The notes beneath the pieces were generated by a model, which was given only the letters and a program-made list of their open reading frames with translations, was not told where the DNA came from and made no database searches. Of a stretch of 64,000 nucleotides of DNA, positions 1 through 9,138 are shown piece after piece; position 1 is the stretch's first letter, and the number at the start of each line of letters is the position of its first letter. The position numbers were made by a program, and so were the translations under genes. Source of the DNA: GCA-2698665 sp047611265 (lineage in GTDB: Bacteria; Pseudomonadota; Gammaproteobacteria; GCA-002705445; GCA-002716945); the NCBI GenBank assembly GCA_047611265.1, contig JBLFWM010000001.1, positions 62,001 to 126,000 on the forward strand, written 5' to 3'.

Positions 1-879
1 GAGGAGAAATTTATATAACAAAGAACGGTTAGATTTTAGAAAATTATCTTCTAATATATTTGATTCCTTAATTAAGTTATGTATTATCTTTTTATCTATA
101 TGACTTCCATAAAATATTGTTTTTGATTTTTTTATATTACTAAATTTAGAAATAGCATTCTTGCAATCTACATTTATAAAAATATTTCCTATAGTCATAT
201 CCAGAAGTTTTTGTTTAGATTTCGCATAATTTTTAAATGTCTTATGGTATTCAATATGATCTTTCTTGAGATTTGTTACTATAGAATCATCAAAAACTAT
301 ATGATTTAATCTTCCCTGATGTAAGCCTTGAGAAGAACATTCTATTATAATAACATCTACTTTTTTTCTTCTAAAACTGTCAAATGTTTTATATAAAAGA
401 TCACTTCTTGGTGTTGTATAACCAGTATGTTTTAATCTTGGGTATACCCCGTTACCTTCTGTAGAGATTATACCAACCTTTTTACCTAATTTAGTCAAAC
501 TATCGGCAATAAGATGACAGGTCGATGTTTTACCGTCTGTACCAGTCACACCTATTATTTTTTTATTTTTAAGTGGCTCATTGTATAAATAATCAAGAAA
601 TATATTTAAATTATTATTTAAATATTTTGATTTTAAAACTGGAATATCTTTTGTTAAGAGACTAACATCAATGGTAGTTGTTATAATTAATCCAACAATT
701 CCATTATCTATAGCCTCATTTATATAATTATACATGCTTTTTTTGGATGAATTACTCAGGACTAATATTTTGTTTTTACAATCATCTTTGCTATGAAAAG
801 AAAATATTTTTTTAAATTTTATAAGCTTAGGATTAATCTCTTGTGTAAACTTAATTATATTTCTAATATCACTATTCAT
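1..879 (-). CDS. murE: UDP-N-acetylmuramyl tripeptide synthetase (MurE), 3' part beyond the window
   Basis: Cytoplasmic Mur ligase that adds the third amino acid (usually meso-diaminopimelate) to UDP-MurNAc-L-Ala-D-Glu in peptidoglycan synthesis. I translated the minus strand from the ATG at 877-879; the frame stays open to the window edge (about 293 residues, C-terminal ligase domain missing). Visible family marks are the ATP-binding loop GVTGTDGKTS near residue 110, the TTPRSDL segment, ECSSQGLHQGR (family EVSSHAL..GR) and TNLKKDHIEYH. The start lies 3 bp after the ftsI stop, so it is the distal gene of the division cluster. Family certain; the third amino acid is not readable because the C-terminus is missing. 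Confidence 0.95.
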   Translation of the reverse strand, partial: MNSDIRNIIKFTQEINPKLIKFKKIFSFHSKDDCKNKILVLSNSSKKSMYNYINEAIDNGIVGLIITTTIDVSLLTKDIPVLKSKYLNNNLNIFLDYLYNEPLKNKKIIGVTGTDGKTSTCHLIADSLTKLGKKVGIISTEGNGVYPRLKHTGYTTPRSDLLYKTFDSFRRKKVDVIIIECSSQGLHQGRLNHIVFDDSIVTNLKKDHIEYHKTFKNYAKSKQKLLDMTIGNIFINVDCKNAISKFSNIKKSKTIFYGSHIDKKIIHNLIKESNILEDNFLKSNRSLLYKFLL

Positions 880-882
880 AAC

Positions 883-2580
883 CTACTTAATATCCGGATA
901 AACTCTTAATAAATTTAATGAGTGACTCATAAATTCTTTAAATATAGGCGCAGCATGTCTTCCTCCTGATGCATTACCTTTTTTAGGATTACGAACAATA
1001 ATTGCAGCCACATACTCGGGCTTAGAAGCTGGCACAATACCTACAAATATTGCATTATGCTTATTTCTATTATATTTACCATTATCCATGGTTCTTGATG
1101 TGCCAGTTTTACCAGCAACAGAATATTTTTCTAATTTAGCTTTTCTTCCTGTCCCATCTATTTCAACAACAGATCTCATCATCTTTATAATGTCTTTAGA
1201 AATATTTTTATTTAACACTTCATCATAATAAATTTCATTCTCATCTATTTTTTCATATGTTAATTGAATTTTTTTCCCATAATTAGCTAGCGTGACATAA
1301 GCGTTAGCTAAATGTAATAATGTTGCTGAAATTCCATACCCATAACTAATAGAAGCATGATCATCTTCAGACCATTCATTATAATGATGTAGGTTGCCAT
1401 TCTGCTCACCAGGCCAGTCAATGTATAGGCTGCTACCAAAATCTAAGTCTTTCAATGTATTATATATATCCTCTTTATTGGTTTTTTTTGATATGGTTGC
1501 CGCGCCGATATTGCTTGATTTCTGAATGATTCCTTCTAGATCTAAAAACCCCAAATCCTTATAATCTTTAAGAGGTTTATTTTTTAGTTGAAAACCTAAG
1601 GATGTATTAATGGTGTAATCATAGTCAACAGATTTTGTCTCTAACGCTGTATATACAGCAAATGGTTTCATGGTAGAGCCTGGTTCAAATGTATATGTAG
1701 CTGCTTTATTTCTTATCTTGTGCCCAGTCATCTCTTGTCTATTCTTAGGATTAAATGATGGGTAATTAACCATAGAAATTATTTCACCAGTTGTATTTTT
1801 TATTAAAACAAGTGATGCACTATCAGCATTACTCCTTTCAACATGTTCTTGTAAGATATCATACCCAATAAACTGAATCCTTTTATCTAAAGATAGATGT
1901 ATATTCTGTCCAGGTATTGGTTTTTTAATAAGCTCAATTAATTCAACTGAGCGCCCAAGATTATCCTTCCTAACTTTTTTGATTCCCGGTGTAGGACTTA
2001 ATTCTTTATTTTTTGAATACTCTATACCTGCCTGACCATTGTCATCAATATCTGTAAAGCCAATTATATTAGAGAAATATGAGCCTCCAAGATAAACACG
2101 AGAAAATTCATCTATAAAATAGATATATGGCAGATTTAACTCTGTTATTTTTGAGGCAAGGTTATCATTAAGTTTTCTTTTTAAATAATACTCTTTTTTA
2201 TCTGAGTGCTTCTTTAATATTTTTGAAAAATCTTTTTTAGATAACCCAATCATCTTGAGTAACTTATTATAGTTTGTATTCTTTGTCTTCAGTAGTTGTT
2301 TAACTTTATAAACATTAATACATAATGTTTTTTTGGGTAAACTCATCGCAAGGATTTCACCATTTCGATCATAGATCATACCCCTATATTTTTTAATTAT
2401 CCTGTGATCTATTTGACGTTTGTCTGCTACCTTGCTGAGATTAACTTTGCAGTCAGATTTATTGAATAAAAAACAATCAGTATCGAACCCTTGTAATAAA
2501 ATAATTCTTACTATAATAAGAAGAAAAACTATGGAGACAATAAATAATATAAAATATTGTCTCCACCTATATTTACTCAA
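883..2580 (-). CDS. ftsI: Peptidoglycan transpeptidase FtsI (penicillin-binding protein 3)
   Basis: Septal class B penicillin-binding protein that cross-links peptidoglycan at division. A short cytoplasmic head and one membrane helix (about residues 8-30) precede a dimerisation domain and the transpeptidase domain. The three penicillin-binding motifs are all present: STMK (302-305, catalytic Ser302), SSN (355-357) and KTGT (491-494). At 565 residues it has the usual length. It starts 13 bp after ftsZ and is followed after 3 bp by murE. ftsI-murE is the standard order, but ftsZ directly upstream is not. Confidence 0.97.
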   Translation of the reverse strand: MSKYRWRQYFILFIVSIVFLLIIVRIILLQGFDTDCFLFNKSDCKVNLSKVADKRQIDHRIIKKYRGMIYDRNGEILAMSLPKKTLCINVYKVKQLLKTKNTNYNKLLKMIGLSKKDFSKILKKHSDKKEYYLKRKLNDNLASKITELNLPYIYFIDEFSRVYLGGSYFSNIIGFTDIDDNGQAGIEYSKNKELSPTPGIKKVRKDNLGRSVELIELIKKPIPGQNIHLSLDKRIQFIGYDILQEHVERSNADSASLVLIKNTTGEIISMVNYPSFNPKNRQEMTGHKIRNKAATYTFEPGSTMKPFAVYTALETKSVDYDYTINTSLGFQLKNKPLKDYKDLGFLDLEGIIQKSSNIGAATISKKTNKEDIYNTLKDLDFGSSLYIDWPGEQNGNLHHYNEWSEDDHASISYGYGISATLLHLANAYVTLANYGKKIQLTYEKIDENEIYYDEVLNKNISKDIIKMMRSVVEIDGTGRKAKLEKYSVAGKTGTSRTMDNGKYNRNKHNAIFVGIVPASKPEYVAAIIVRNPKKGNASGGRHAAPIFKEFMSHSLNLLRVYPDIK

Positions 2581-2593
2581 GCTGTTACTTTTA

Positions 2594-3757
2594 TTAGTCA
2601 GCTTGTTGCCTTAAGAAGGCAGGGATATCTATATTCTCCGCCTTATCTTTTTCTGTAATTACATTACTAGTTACAGGATTACTATAACTAGATATTGATG
2701 GCGATGAAACATTAGATGTTTTCATTGCCGCCATTGTTCCATTAGATGACGATGCACCTGCTTCATTATGAGAAAAATTTTCTTCAACTGGATTTTCAGT
2801 AAATTCTTCAAAACCTGTTGCTATCAAAGTTACTCTTAATTCTCCCAAACTATCCTCTTCTTTTATACAGCCTACGATAACGGTTGCATCTTCATTTGCA
2901 ATTTCTTTAACTTTCTCTCCAATTATACCGAACTCATTAGAAGTTAAATTTGCTCCAGCTGTAATATTAACTAGTACGCCACTTGCACCATGCAAGTCTA
3001 TATTATCTAATAGCGGACTATTTAATGCAGCTTGAACAGCTTCTTCAGCACGATTATCGCCTGTTGCGCAACCAGAACCCATCATTGCTTTTCCTCGACC
3101 TGACATTACAGTTTTAACATCAGCGAAGTCAACATTCATGAATCCTCTTATTGTTATAATTTCAGCTATACCTTTTACAGCGCCCCTCAAAACATCATTT
3201 GCATTTTCAAAAGATGAAAATATTGAATTATCACCTCCAAACACTTCTGATAATTTTTCATTAGGTATTACAATTAGCGAATCAACCCATTCACTTAATG
3301 CCTCTATACCTTGCTCGGCATGTAACATTCTTTTAGCTCCTTCGAACTCATATGGTTTTGTTACAACAGCCACTGTTAATATCCCTGCATCTCTTGCGAT
3401 TTGGGCAATGACTGATGCGGCTCCGGTACCGGTACCACCACCCATTCCTGCAGCAATAAATAACATGTCAGCACCTTCGATAGCAGAAGATAATTCTTCT
3501 TTTGCTTCTAAAGCCGCCTGTCTTCCTTTTTCTGGATCAGCTCCCGCTCCTAGACCTTTAGTGATCTCTGATCCAATTTGTATCATTGTAGCGCCCTTTA
3601 CATCTCTCAAAGCTTGAGAATCTGTATTTGCTAAAATAAATTCTACTCCATGAATCTTAGACTCAAGCATCGACATAACAGCATTACCGCCACCGCCGCC
3701 AACACCAATTACCTTTATCACAGCATTCTGATTATACTCATTAACTAACTCAAACAT
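2594..3757 (-). CDS. ftsZ: Cell division GTPase FtsZ
   Basis: Tubulin-like GTPase that forms the division ring. The sequence has the N-terminal GVGGGGGNAV nucleotide loop, the tubulin signature GMGGGTGTGA, and the conserved C-terminal partner-binding peptide DIPAFLRQQ after a Ser/Asn-rich linker (about residues 330-375). At 387 residues it has the usual length. The position is odd: it lies between the ftsL-like gene and ftsI, whereas ftsZ normally ends the division cluster after ftsQA. The ATG follows a GGAGGTG-like ribosome binding site. Confidence 0.98.
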   Translation of the reverse strand: MFELVNEYNQNAVIKVIGVGGGGGNAVMSMLESKIHGVEFILANTDSQALRDVKGATMIQIGSEITKGLGAGADPEKGRQAALEAKEELSSAIEGADMLFIAAGMGGGTGTGAASVIAQIARDAGILTVAVVTKPYEFEGAKRMLHAEQGIEALSEWVDSLIVIPNEKLSEVFGGDNSIFSSFENANDVLRGAVKGIAEIITIRGFMNVDFADVKTVMSGRGKAMMGSGCATGDNRAEEAVQAALNSPLLDNIDLHGASGVLVNITAGANLTSNEFGIIGEKVKEIANEDATVIVGCIKEEDSLGELRVTLIATGFEEFTENPVEENFSHNEAGASSSNGTMAAMKTSNVSSPSISSYSNPVTSNVITEKDKAENIDIPAFLRQQAD

Positions 3758-3771
3758 ACTACACCTCCGGT

Positions 3772-4041
3772 TTATTCAACCAAATCTAAATAAATTATTT
3801 TCTTTTTTGATGGAATTTCCATTCCAAGACTTTCCTTAAAATCAGTGTTTTCTACCTTCTGATTAATTAATTTTGCTTTAGTATCCAGCAACCTCTTATG
3901 TTCATTTAATTCAAAAGATAGTTCTTGCTCAATATCTTCAATATTAATATTCATGGTTCTATTTTTATGCTTTAAATGAACAACGGTAAACGCTGACATT
4001 GTGATAATAAATAATATAAATAAATTAAGCATAATCCTCAT
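3772..4041 (-). CDS. ftsL: FtsL-like division protein
   Basis: Small bitopic membrane protein (89 residues). One N-terminal membrane helix (residues 4-20) is followed by a heptad-rich periplasmic segment (about 30-70), the architecture of FtsL, which joins FtsB and FtsQ in the divisome. The call depends mostly on architecture and position, because FtsL sequences are poorly conserved. It directly follows rsmH, as ftsL does in many Proteobacteria, and its start overlaps the rsmH end by 17 bp, implying translational coupling. Next comes ftsZ rather than ftsI. Confidence 0.75.
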   Translation of the reverse strand: MRIMLNLFILFIITMSAFTVVHLKHKNRTMNINIEDIEQELSFELNEHKRLLDTKAKLINQKVENTDFKESLGMEIPSKKKIIYLDLVE

Positions 4042-4969
4042 TGGCTTTTTCCAGTATATTTAATTTCGCAGATCTAGATCTTGGGTTTAAATCAACCTCA
4101 TCCTTTTCGGGTTTAATTGACTTGGCAACAATATTGAACATTTTTTTTAAAAATTCACTTTTTATAGGTAAATTTCTTGGGGTAGAAATATTTTCATCAG
4201 TTACTGCAAGAAAATCTTTAATTACTCTATCTTCTAACGAATGGTATGTTAAAAGTACTAATCGGCCTTTTGGAGCTAGAATATTGTAACTATTACTTAA
4301 TACGTCTTTTAAAACTTCCAGCTCTTTATTAATGAATATCCTTATAGCTTGAAATGTTCTTGTAGCATTATGTTTATGTTTTTCATTTTTAGGCATAGCT
4401 CTATCTATTATTTTAGCTAAGTGATCAGTATCTGAAATTTTTTCTTTATCTCTTTGATAAACTATTGCTCTAGCGATACGTCTCGAGTATCTTTCATCTC
4501 CATACTTCCAGATAACATATGATAGCGTTTGTTCATCAACAGTTTCTAACCATTCACAAGCAGAAATACCAGATGACCGATCAAACCTCATATCTATAGG
4601 TCCATTCTTATTAAAACTAAACCCTCTACCCGCTTCATCAAGATGGTGTGATGAAACACCCAAATCAAATAGAATTCCATTTATTGAACCATGTATACCC
4701 CACTCTCTAGAAAAATTTTCTAATTCTGAAAAACATCCATGCTTAAGAGTGAATCTTTTATCGTTAGCAACATCTTCTCTGATCATATTGATCGCATATT
4801 CATCTTTATCAACTGCATAGAGTCGACCGTCACTATCTAAAGAATCTAGAATTTTCTTTGAATGCCCACCAAATCCAAATGTTGCATCAACATATGTGCC
4901 GCTAGGAAGGATCTTCATGGCATCAATAGACTGATCAAGCATTACTGGTATATGTTTTGGCATAATCAT
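4025..4969 (-). CDS. rsmH: 16S rRNA (cytosine1402-N4)-methyltransferase RsmH (MraW)
   Basis: SAM-dependent methyltransferase that N4-methylates C1402 in the 16S rRNA decoding centre. Family marks are HIPVML near the N-terminus, the SAM loop GTYVDATFGFGGHS, ILFDLGVSSHHLDEAGRGFSF and the C-terminal NPRSRSAKL. Length is normal (314 residues). Translation may start at the second Met (4963), giving MPKHIPVML, the more usual N-terminus. It sits in the mraZ-rsmH-ftsL order but is separated from mraZ by a small J-domain gene. Confidence 0.97.
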   Translation of the reverse strand: MIMPKHIPVMLDQSIDAMKILPSGTYVDATFGFGGHSKKILDSLDSDGRLYAVDKDEYAINMIREDVANDKRFTLKHGCFSELENFSREWGIHGSINGILFDLGVSSHHLDEAGRGFSFNKNGPIDMRFDRSSGISACEWLETVDEQTLSYVIWKYGDERYSRRIARAIVYQRDKEKISDTDHLAKIIDRAMPKNEKHKHNATRTFQAIRIFINKELEVLKDVLSNSYNILAPKGRLVLLTYHSLEDRVIKDFLAVTDENISTPRNLPIKSEFLKKMFNIVAKSIKPEKDEVDLNPRSRSAKLNILEKANEDYA

Positions 4970-4971
4970 TA

Positions 4972-5166
4972 CTAAATACCTTTTTTATATTTCATGATAT
5001 GTTCATATGCATTTCTTGCGTCTATGAATTGTTCAGTGGATTTAACATCATCTGAATTTTTATCAGGGTGATATTTTTGAGCAACTCTCATAAATGCCTT
5101 CTTAATGACTTTAGCGTCTTCATTTCCCGTTACACCTAATGTTCTATAATATTTATCTAATTTCAT
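4972..5166 (-). CDS. Minimal J-domain protein
   Basis: A 64-residue protein that is almost entirely a DnaJ J-domain: YYRTLGVTGNEDAKVIKKAF, then KYHPDKN with the HPD tripeptide needed to stimulate DnaK ATPase, then a final helix. No Gly/Phe region, zinc finger or substrate-binding domain follows. The start overlaps the mraZ stop (TAATG) and rsmH begins 2 bp after its end, so it is embedded in the mraZ operon. A J-domain gene there is unusual. It probably recruits DnaK to a division or ribosome client; the client is unknown. Confidence 0.85.
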   Translation of the reverse strand: MKLDKYYRTLGVTGNEDAKVIKKAFMRVAQKYHPDKNSDDVKSTEQFIDARNAYEHIMKYKKGI

Positions 5167-5618
5167 TAAATTCTAATATCCGATAAAACAGATTCATCTG
5201 ACTCATCTGTTTCTTCGGATCTCCATTTATTAACTCTATTACTCCAAATATCATCACTCCAGATTTCAAATTTTTCACCTTGCCCTATAAGAGTAATTTT
5301 TTTAGACATCTCGGCAACTAATCTAAGAGGTTTAGGTAATAATATTCTTCCACTTGAATCCAATTCTAAATCTTCGGCATGACCTATTATTAGACGCTGT
5401 ATTCTTCTATGGTTTTTAGTAAAGCTTGGTAAATCATTGATTTTCTTTTCAATACTACTAAAAATAGTTGCTGGATATAAGAGAAGGCACTTTTCTTCTG
5501 AGTCAATCGTAACAACCATATTGCCATTAGATTGATCACTAATAGTATTTCTATACTTGGTTGGCATAGTTAACCTGCCCTTTGCGTCCAAGTTTATATT
5601 ATGAATGCCTTTAAACAT
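5166..5618 (-). CDS. mraZ: Transcriptional regulator MraZ
   Basis: MraZ is a ring-forming DNA-binding protein of the AbrB-like fold that controls the division/cell-wall cluster. Two SpoVT/AbrB-like repeats are visible: residues about 5-50 (LDAKGRLTMPTKYR) and 75-120 (LELDSSGRILLPKPLR). At 150 residues it is typical. First gene of the cluster. Upstream, one GTGGG box on the minus strand (5631-5635), the core of known MraZ sites, lies 12 bp before the ATG; I see no convincing tandem repeat array. Confidence 0.96.
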   Translation of the reverse strand: MFKGIHNINLDAKGRLTMPTKYRNTISDQSNGNMVVTIDSEEKCLLLYPATIFSSIEKKINDLPSFTKNHRRIQRLIIGHAEDLELDSSGRILLPKPLRLVAEMSKKITLIGQGEKFEIWSDDIWSNRVNKWRSEETDESDESVLSDIRI

Positions 5619-5803
5619 TTACCATTATTCCCCACAATCTTACATAAATAACCATATATCAACACTATATGACTTTTTATTGATGCATGTCAAGGTTTTA
5701 GCTCTATAAATCCATAGATATACTAAAAATAATCTATATTAATCAAATACTTATATTTAACAATAGGTTAGATCAATATAATGATTTTTTAATTAAAAAA
5801 TGG
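5619..5803 (-). promoter_or_regulatory. mraZ upstream region with single MraZ-type box
   Basis: AT-rich spacer between rnpB and mraZ. It contains GTGGG (minus strand, 5631-5635) just before the mraZ start, resembling one unit of the MraZ operator. No clear -35/-10 pair could be chosen by eye. The division-cluster promoter must lie here or inside rnpB. Confidence 0.35.
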
Positions 5804-6141
5804 TCTAAGAGCCAACCGATAAGCCGGGTTCTGTCATGTATGATCATTAATCTGGGATTTTTGTCGCCAAAAACCTCTAGCAGCTTACCATATAGCGTGT
5901 CTTAGGCTGACAAAATGCTATAAATTTGCTTTGCTCCTAGTGGGGTTTGCCTCAACCATACTCGTTACCTTGTATGTGGTGAGCTCTTACCTCACCTTTT
6001 CACCCTTACTAATATTAAATATTAGCGGTTATTTTCTGCAGCACTTTCCGTAAACTCACGTTTCCCAGGCGTTACCTGGCACTATTGCCTATGGAGCCCG
6101 GACTTTCCTCTGTTTTCACAGCGATCATATAGTTGACTCTC
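5804..6141 (-). ncRNA. rnpB: RNase P RNA (class A)
   Basis: Catalytic RNA that trims tRNA 5' leaders. On the minus strand I read the universal core elements in order: GAGGAAAGTCCGGGCTC, GCCAGGTAACGCCTGG, GTGAAAAGGTGAGGTAAGAG, GGTAACGAG, GGCAAACCCC and near the 3' end AGAACCCGGCTTATCGG. The ends were set by pairing GAGAGTCAAC (6132-6141) with GTTGGCTCT (5809-5817) as helix P1. A T-rich tract follows at about 5785-5800. It accounts for most of the protein-free gap 5619-6179; the rest is the mraZ upstream region. Confidence 0.96.
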
Positions 6142-6179
6142 GATACAAGTATAGAGAACTTTAATATATATGGAAATAT

Positions 6180-6998
6180 TTATCGTTCATATTTAGAGGC
6201 TACAATATAAGCAACCCAGCCTGGATCTGCATCACATTTTGTCATTTTATAGAACTTTTCGGTTTCCTCATTCTTTTTATCATCCCATCCTTGCATGTAT
6301 ACATCGATAGACTTAAACCCTGCTTCAACCAAGCATTCTCTAATTTCAGGTAAAGACCAAAGCCGCCAATGATACTCAAAAGCTTTCTTCATGACTGAAC
6401 CATCATTAAACTCAAAATGTATATAGCATGTTATTGAGTTCGTTATTGGATTAAAGCTATGCTGATCCCAGCAATAAGTAAAATCTTTATATTTGGTTTT
6501 TTCCTCTAATTCCTGATGAGCTTCATATCCACCGAAAGCATCTAACATCAACAAGCCTTTTGAGCTGAGATTTTTATATGCATTTTTAAAATACTTAACA
6601 AGATCTCTTCTGTCTTGAAATACCCAATAACTAAAATTAAAGGCAGAAACGCAGTCAACTTTTGGTGTTTTTTTTGTCAGCGAATTACCTTTTATTAGCC
6701 TAATCCTACTTAATTGATTTTTTTCTAAAGATTCTGAAAAATCTTTCTTTGCAAACCCGAGGATATCATCATCTAGGTCAATCGCATACGCAATGGTTTT
6801 GGGACTACTTTTTATCCAAGCAGATGATATTTTTGCAGAAGCACAGAAATCTTCTCTCAGAGTTGTACATTCTGATTTATTATATTTTTTAAAAGTTTTT
6901 GAGATAAACTCAACTTCAAAGTCTACATTTTGAACTGACTGTTCATATAAATCATATCTATTAGCTGTTTTAGCGGTAAGCTTTAATTTCTTCGCCAT
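6180..6998 (-). CDS. Class I SAM-dependent methyltransferase of unknown target
   Basis: Probable Rossmann-fold methyltransferase of about 272 residues. The N-terminal MAKKLKLTAKTANRYDLYEQSVQ continues into LREDFCASAKISSAW (likely SAM loop), AIDLDDDIL (acidic residue binding the ribose) and CVSAFNFSYWVF. I chose the ATG at 6998; an in-frame TTG at 7013 would add five residues. The start overlaps the end of dusA by 29 bp, so the two are probably co-transcribed. The substrate cannot be told from the sequence; a small molecule or RNA is possible. Confidence 0.75.
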   Translation of the reverse strand: MAKKLKLTAKTANRYDLYEQSVQNVDFEVEFISKTFKKYNKSECTTLREDFCASAKISSAWIKSSPKTIAYAIDLDDDILGFAKKDFSESLEKNQLSRIRLIKGNSLTKKTPKVDCVSAFNFSYWVFQDRRDLVKYFKNAYKNLSSKGLLMLDAFGGYEAHQELEEKTKYKDFTYCWDQHSFNPITNSITCYIHFEFNDGSVMKKAFEYHWRLWSLPEIRECLVEAGFKSIDVYMQGWDDKKNEETEKFYKMTKCDADPGWVAYIVASKYER

Positions 6999-7947
6999 AT
7001 GTTGATTCTTCAAAATTAGTTATAAGCTCTATTTCTTTATCTGACTGAATAATGTCATGTAAAAATTTTTTCCATTTCTTAGATGAGCTAGTATTATAAT
7101 ATAAACTAAACAAATGCCTAAGCAAGAGATAATTACTTGTATCTTTATTTTGGAGGCTCAACGCATATTTTAAATATTTTTCTAAAATACTCTTTCTAGA
7201 TAAAGTTTCCTCATTGTTATATATTTGCTCTTCAATTTCATTTAAGAACATTGGATTATCATATATCCTTCTTCCAATCATCAAGCCATCAAACTTATCA
7301 ATATTTTTTTTAATTTCTGAAATATCTTCAACCCCACCATTCAAATAAAACTCAAGATCAGGAAAAGAATTTTTTACAGTAGTGACATCAGCGTATCTCA
7401 ATAACGGTATCTTTCTATTTTTCTTTGGACTCAGACCATTCAATATTGCATTTCTTGCATGAATTATATACTTACTACATCCAGAACTTTTTGTTTTATT
7501 AATTAAAGTAAAGAGTAAATCAAGATTCTCTTCGTAACCCAATCCTAATCTAGTTTTAATAGAAACAGGCAAGTCACATGATTTTTTTATTTCATAAACA
7601 CAATCAGCTACCTTCTCTGGATTATTCATTAGACAGGCTCCAAACTCCCCTTTCACTACTTTAGAACTAGGGCATCCAATATTCAGATTAATTTCATCAT
7701 AACCTTGCTCCTCAATAATGCTGGCGCACTGACCATATTTCTTAGGGTCTGATCCTGCTAACTGAATTGTTAGATTTTTTTCTCCTTCCTTGACCACATA
7801 GTTCTTTCTATTTGTATGAAGAAAAGAGTCACATGTAATCATTTCTGTATATAAATAGATATTTTTTGATAATATCCTTACAAATGACCTATAATGTTCA
7901 TCTGTTCTGCCAACCATAGGGGCTAAATATATACGCTTATTATCCAT
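6970..7947 (-). CDS. dusA: tRNA-dihydrouridine synthase (DusA type)
   Basis: FMN enzyme reducing uridines 20/20a of tRNA. Visible are the N-terminal LAPMVGRTDEHYRSF, YTEMIT (DusA-like), NIGCPSSKVVKGEFGACLM with the catalytic cysteine, the FMN-binding SIKTRLG, YLNGGVED and LMIGRRIYDNP. At 325 residues it has the usual length. Divergent from mobA across 56 bp. Family certain; the A subtype is inferred from the N-terminal motif. Confidence 0.93.
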   Translation of the reverse strand: MDNKRIYLAPMVGRTDEHYRSFVRILSKNIYLYTEMITCDSFLHTNRKNYVVKEGEKNLTIQLAGSDPKKYGQCASIIEEQGYDEINLNIGCPSSKVVKGEFGACLMNNPEKVADCVYEIKKSCDLPVSIKTRLGLGYEENLDLLFTLINKTKSSGCSKYIIHARNAILNGLSPKKNRKIPLLRYADVTTVKNSFPDLEFYLNGGVEDISEIKKNIDKFDGLMIGRRIYDNPMFLNEIEEQIYNNEETLSRKSILEKYLKYALSLQNKDTSNYLLLRHLFSLYYNTSSSKKWKKFLHDIIQSDKEIELITNFEESTYGEEIKAYR

Positions 7948-8003
7948 GCTGAGTTATTCTATTATATAAGATACTTAATATCTAATGATAACCTTTTAAT
8001 AAA

Positions 8004-8606
8004 ATGAATATAAATAAAGAAGATATAACAATAGTCATACTGGCAGGCGGGAAATCCGAGAGAATGAATGGCCAGGACAAAGGCTTAATGCAGATAAATA
8101 AAAAATATGTTATCAAACACTTATATGATATTTGCAAAGAATATTCGGATGAAATTTATGTGAATGCTAATAGAAATATTGATATATATAATAAAATGGG
8201 GTTAATCACTTGGCAGGATATACTAGAAGATTATCAGGGACCCTTGTCAGGCATATATACATCGCTATTCAATACTAAAACTAAGTATATGATTACTTTG
8301 CCATGCGATGGCCCACTACTCAGTCATACTTATTTTGAACGTATGACTAATATTAATAGTGATTTTGATATTAGAGCTGCTCATAATGGAGATAGAATAC
8401 AGCCAGTATATTCCTTAATAAAAAAAGATTTATTAAATAACTTAAAGTCATTTATAGATACTGGTCAGAGAAAAATTGATAAGTGGTATAATCAATGTAA
8501 CCTAGAATTGGTAGATTTCTCAGATGAGAAAAATATATTTATTAATATAAACAGCCAGGCAGACTTGATAGAATATAAAACACTAATAAATGAAAATATA
8601 AAATAA
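8004..8606 (+). CDS. mobA: Molybdenum cofactor guanylyltransferase MobA
   Basis: Transfers GMP from GTP to molybdopterin, giving the guanine dinucleotide cofactor used by formate dehydrogenases. The N-terminal VILAGGKSERMNGQDKGLM is the nucleotidyltransferase signature, followed by DILEDYQGPLSGI and LPCDGPLL with the metal-binding Asp. 200 residues, normal. It heads a plus-strand operon of H4MPT/methylofuran genes (next start after 1 bp). This links cofactor supply to the formate dehydrogenase at 37.9-42.3 kb and fdhD at 45.8 kb. Confidence 0.93.
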   Translation: MNINKEDITIVILAGGKSERMNGQDKGLMQINKKYVIKHLYDICKEYSDEIYVNANRNIDIYNKMGLITWQDILEDYQGPLSGIYTSLFNTKTKYMITLPCDGPLLSHTYFERMTNINSDFDIRAAHNGDRIQPVYSLIKKDLLNNLKSFIDTGQRKIDKWYNQCNLELVDFSDEKNIFININSQADLIEYKTLINENIK

Positions 8607-8607
8607 T

Positions 8608-9138
8608 ATGGATAATACAAAAAGAATAGCGTGGTGTATTACTGGTTCTGGTCATTATTTAAAAGAATCAATAGAGATTATATTTACTCTAAAAAATATA
8701 GACTTATTTCTCAGCAAGGCAGGCGAAGAAGTCCTTAAATGGTATGACTATAGTCTTGAAGATTTTAAATCAAAAGGAATTAAGGTTTTCAAAGATATTA
8801 CTGCTAGTTCTGCTCCTGTTAGTTTACTCTATGAAGATGTATATAAACTAATCGTAGTTTCCCCTGCAACATCTAACACTATTGCTCAAATGTCTTATGG
8901 GTTATCAGACAGTTTAGTGACAAACATGTTTGCGCAAGCTGGTAAATGCAAAATACATTCTATTGTATTTGCTTGCGATACTGAACCAACGGTAATAACA
9001 CAAGCACCAAAAAGATCTGTGACATTATACCCACGTGATATAGAACTAGAAAATTATGAAAAATTAAAAAATTTTAAAAATGTTGATGTTGTGGATAATG
9101 TTACAAAATTGAATCAAGCCCTAAAAAAATGGATATGA
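8608..9138 (+). CDS. Flavoprotein, dihydromethanopterin reductase-like (DmrB/AfpA family)
   Basis: A 176-residue flavoprotein of the phosphopantothenoylcysteine-decarboxylase fold. It has WCITGSGHYLKES at the N-terminus, SSAPVSLLYEDVYKLIVVSPATSNTIAQMSYGLSDSLVTNMFAQA in the flavin-binding core (the S-P-A-T-S-N turn is typical), and FACDTEP. Homologues in bacterial H4MPT gene sets are annotated as archaeoflavoprotein or dihydromethanopterin reductase, which reduces H2MPT to H4MPT. Position between mobA and a DUF6513 gene fits. Reaction inferred from family and context. Confidence 0.75.
   Translation: MDNTKRIAWCITGSGHYLKESIEIIFTLKNIDLFLSKAGEEVLKWYDYSLEDFKSKGIKVFKDITASSAPVSLLYEDVYKLIVVSPATSNTIAQMSYGLSDSLVTNMFAQAGKCKIHSIVFACDTEPTVITQAPKRSVTLYPRDIELENYEKLKNFKNVDVVDNVTKLNQALKKWI

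Noticed and set aside
3138..3617. 159-residue open frame on the plus strand opposite ftsZ
   Set aside because: It is antisense to a highly conserved gene, has no recognisable motif or ribosome binding site, and its composition reflects the complement of FtsZ codons.
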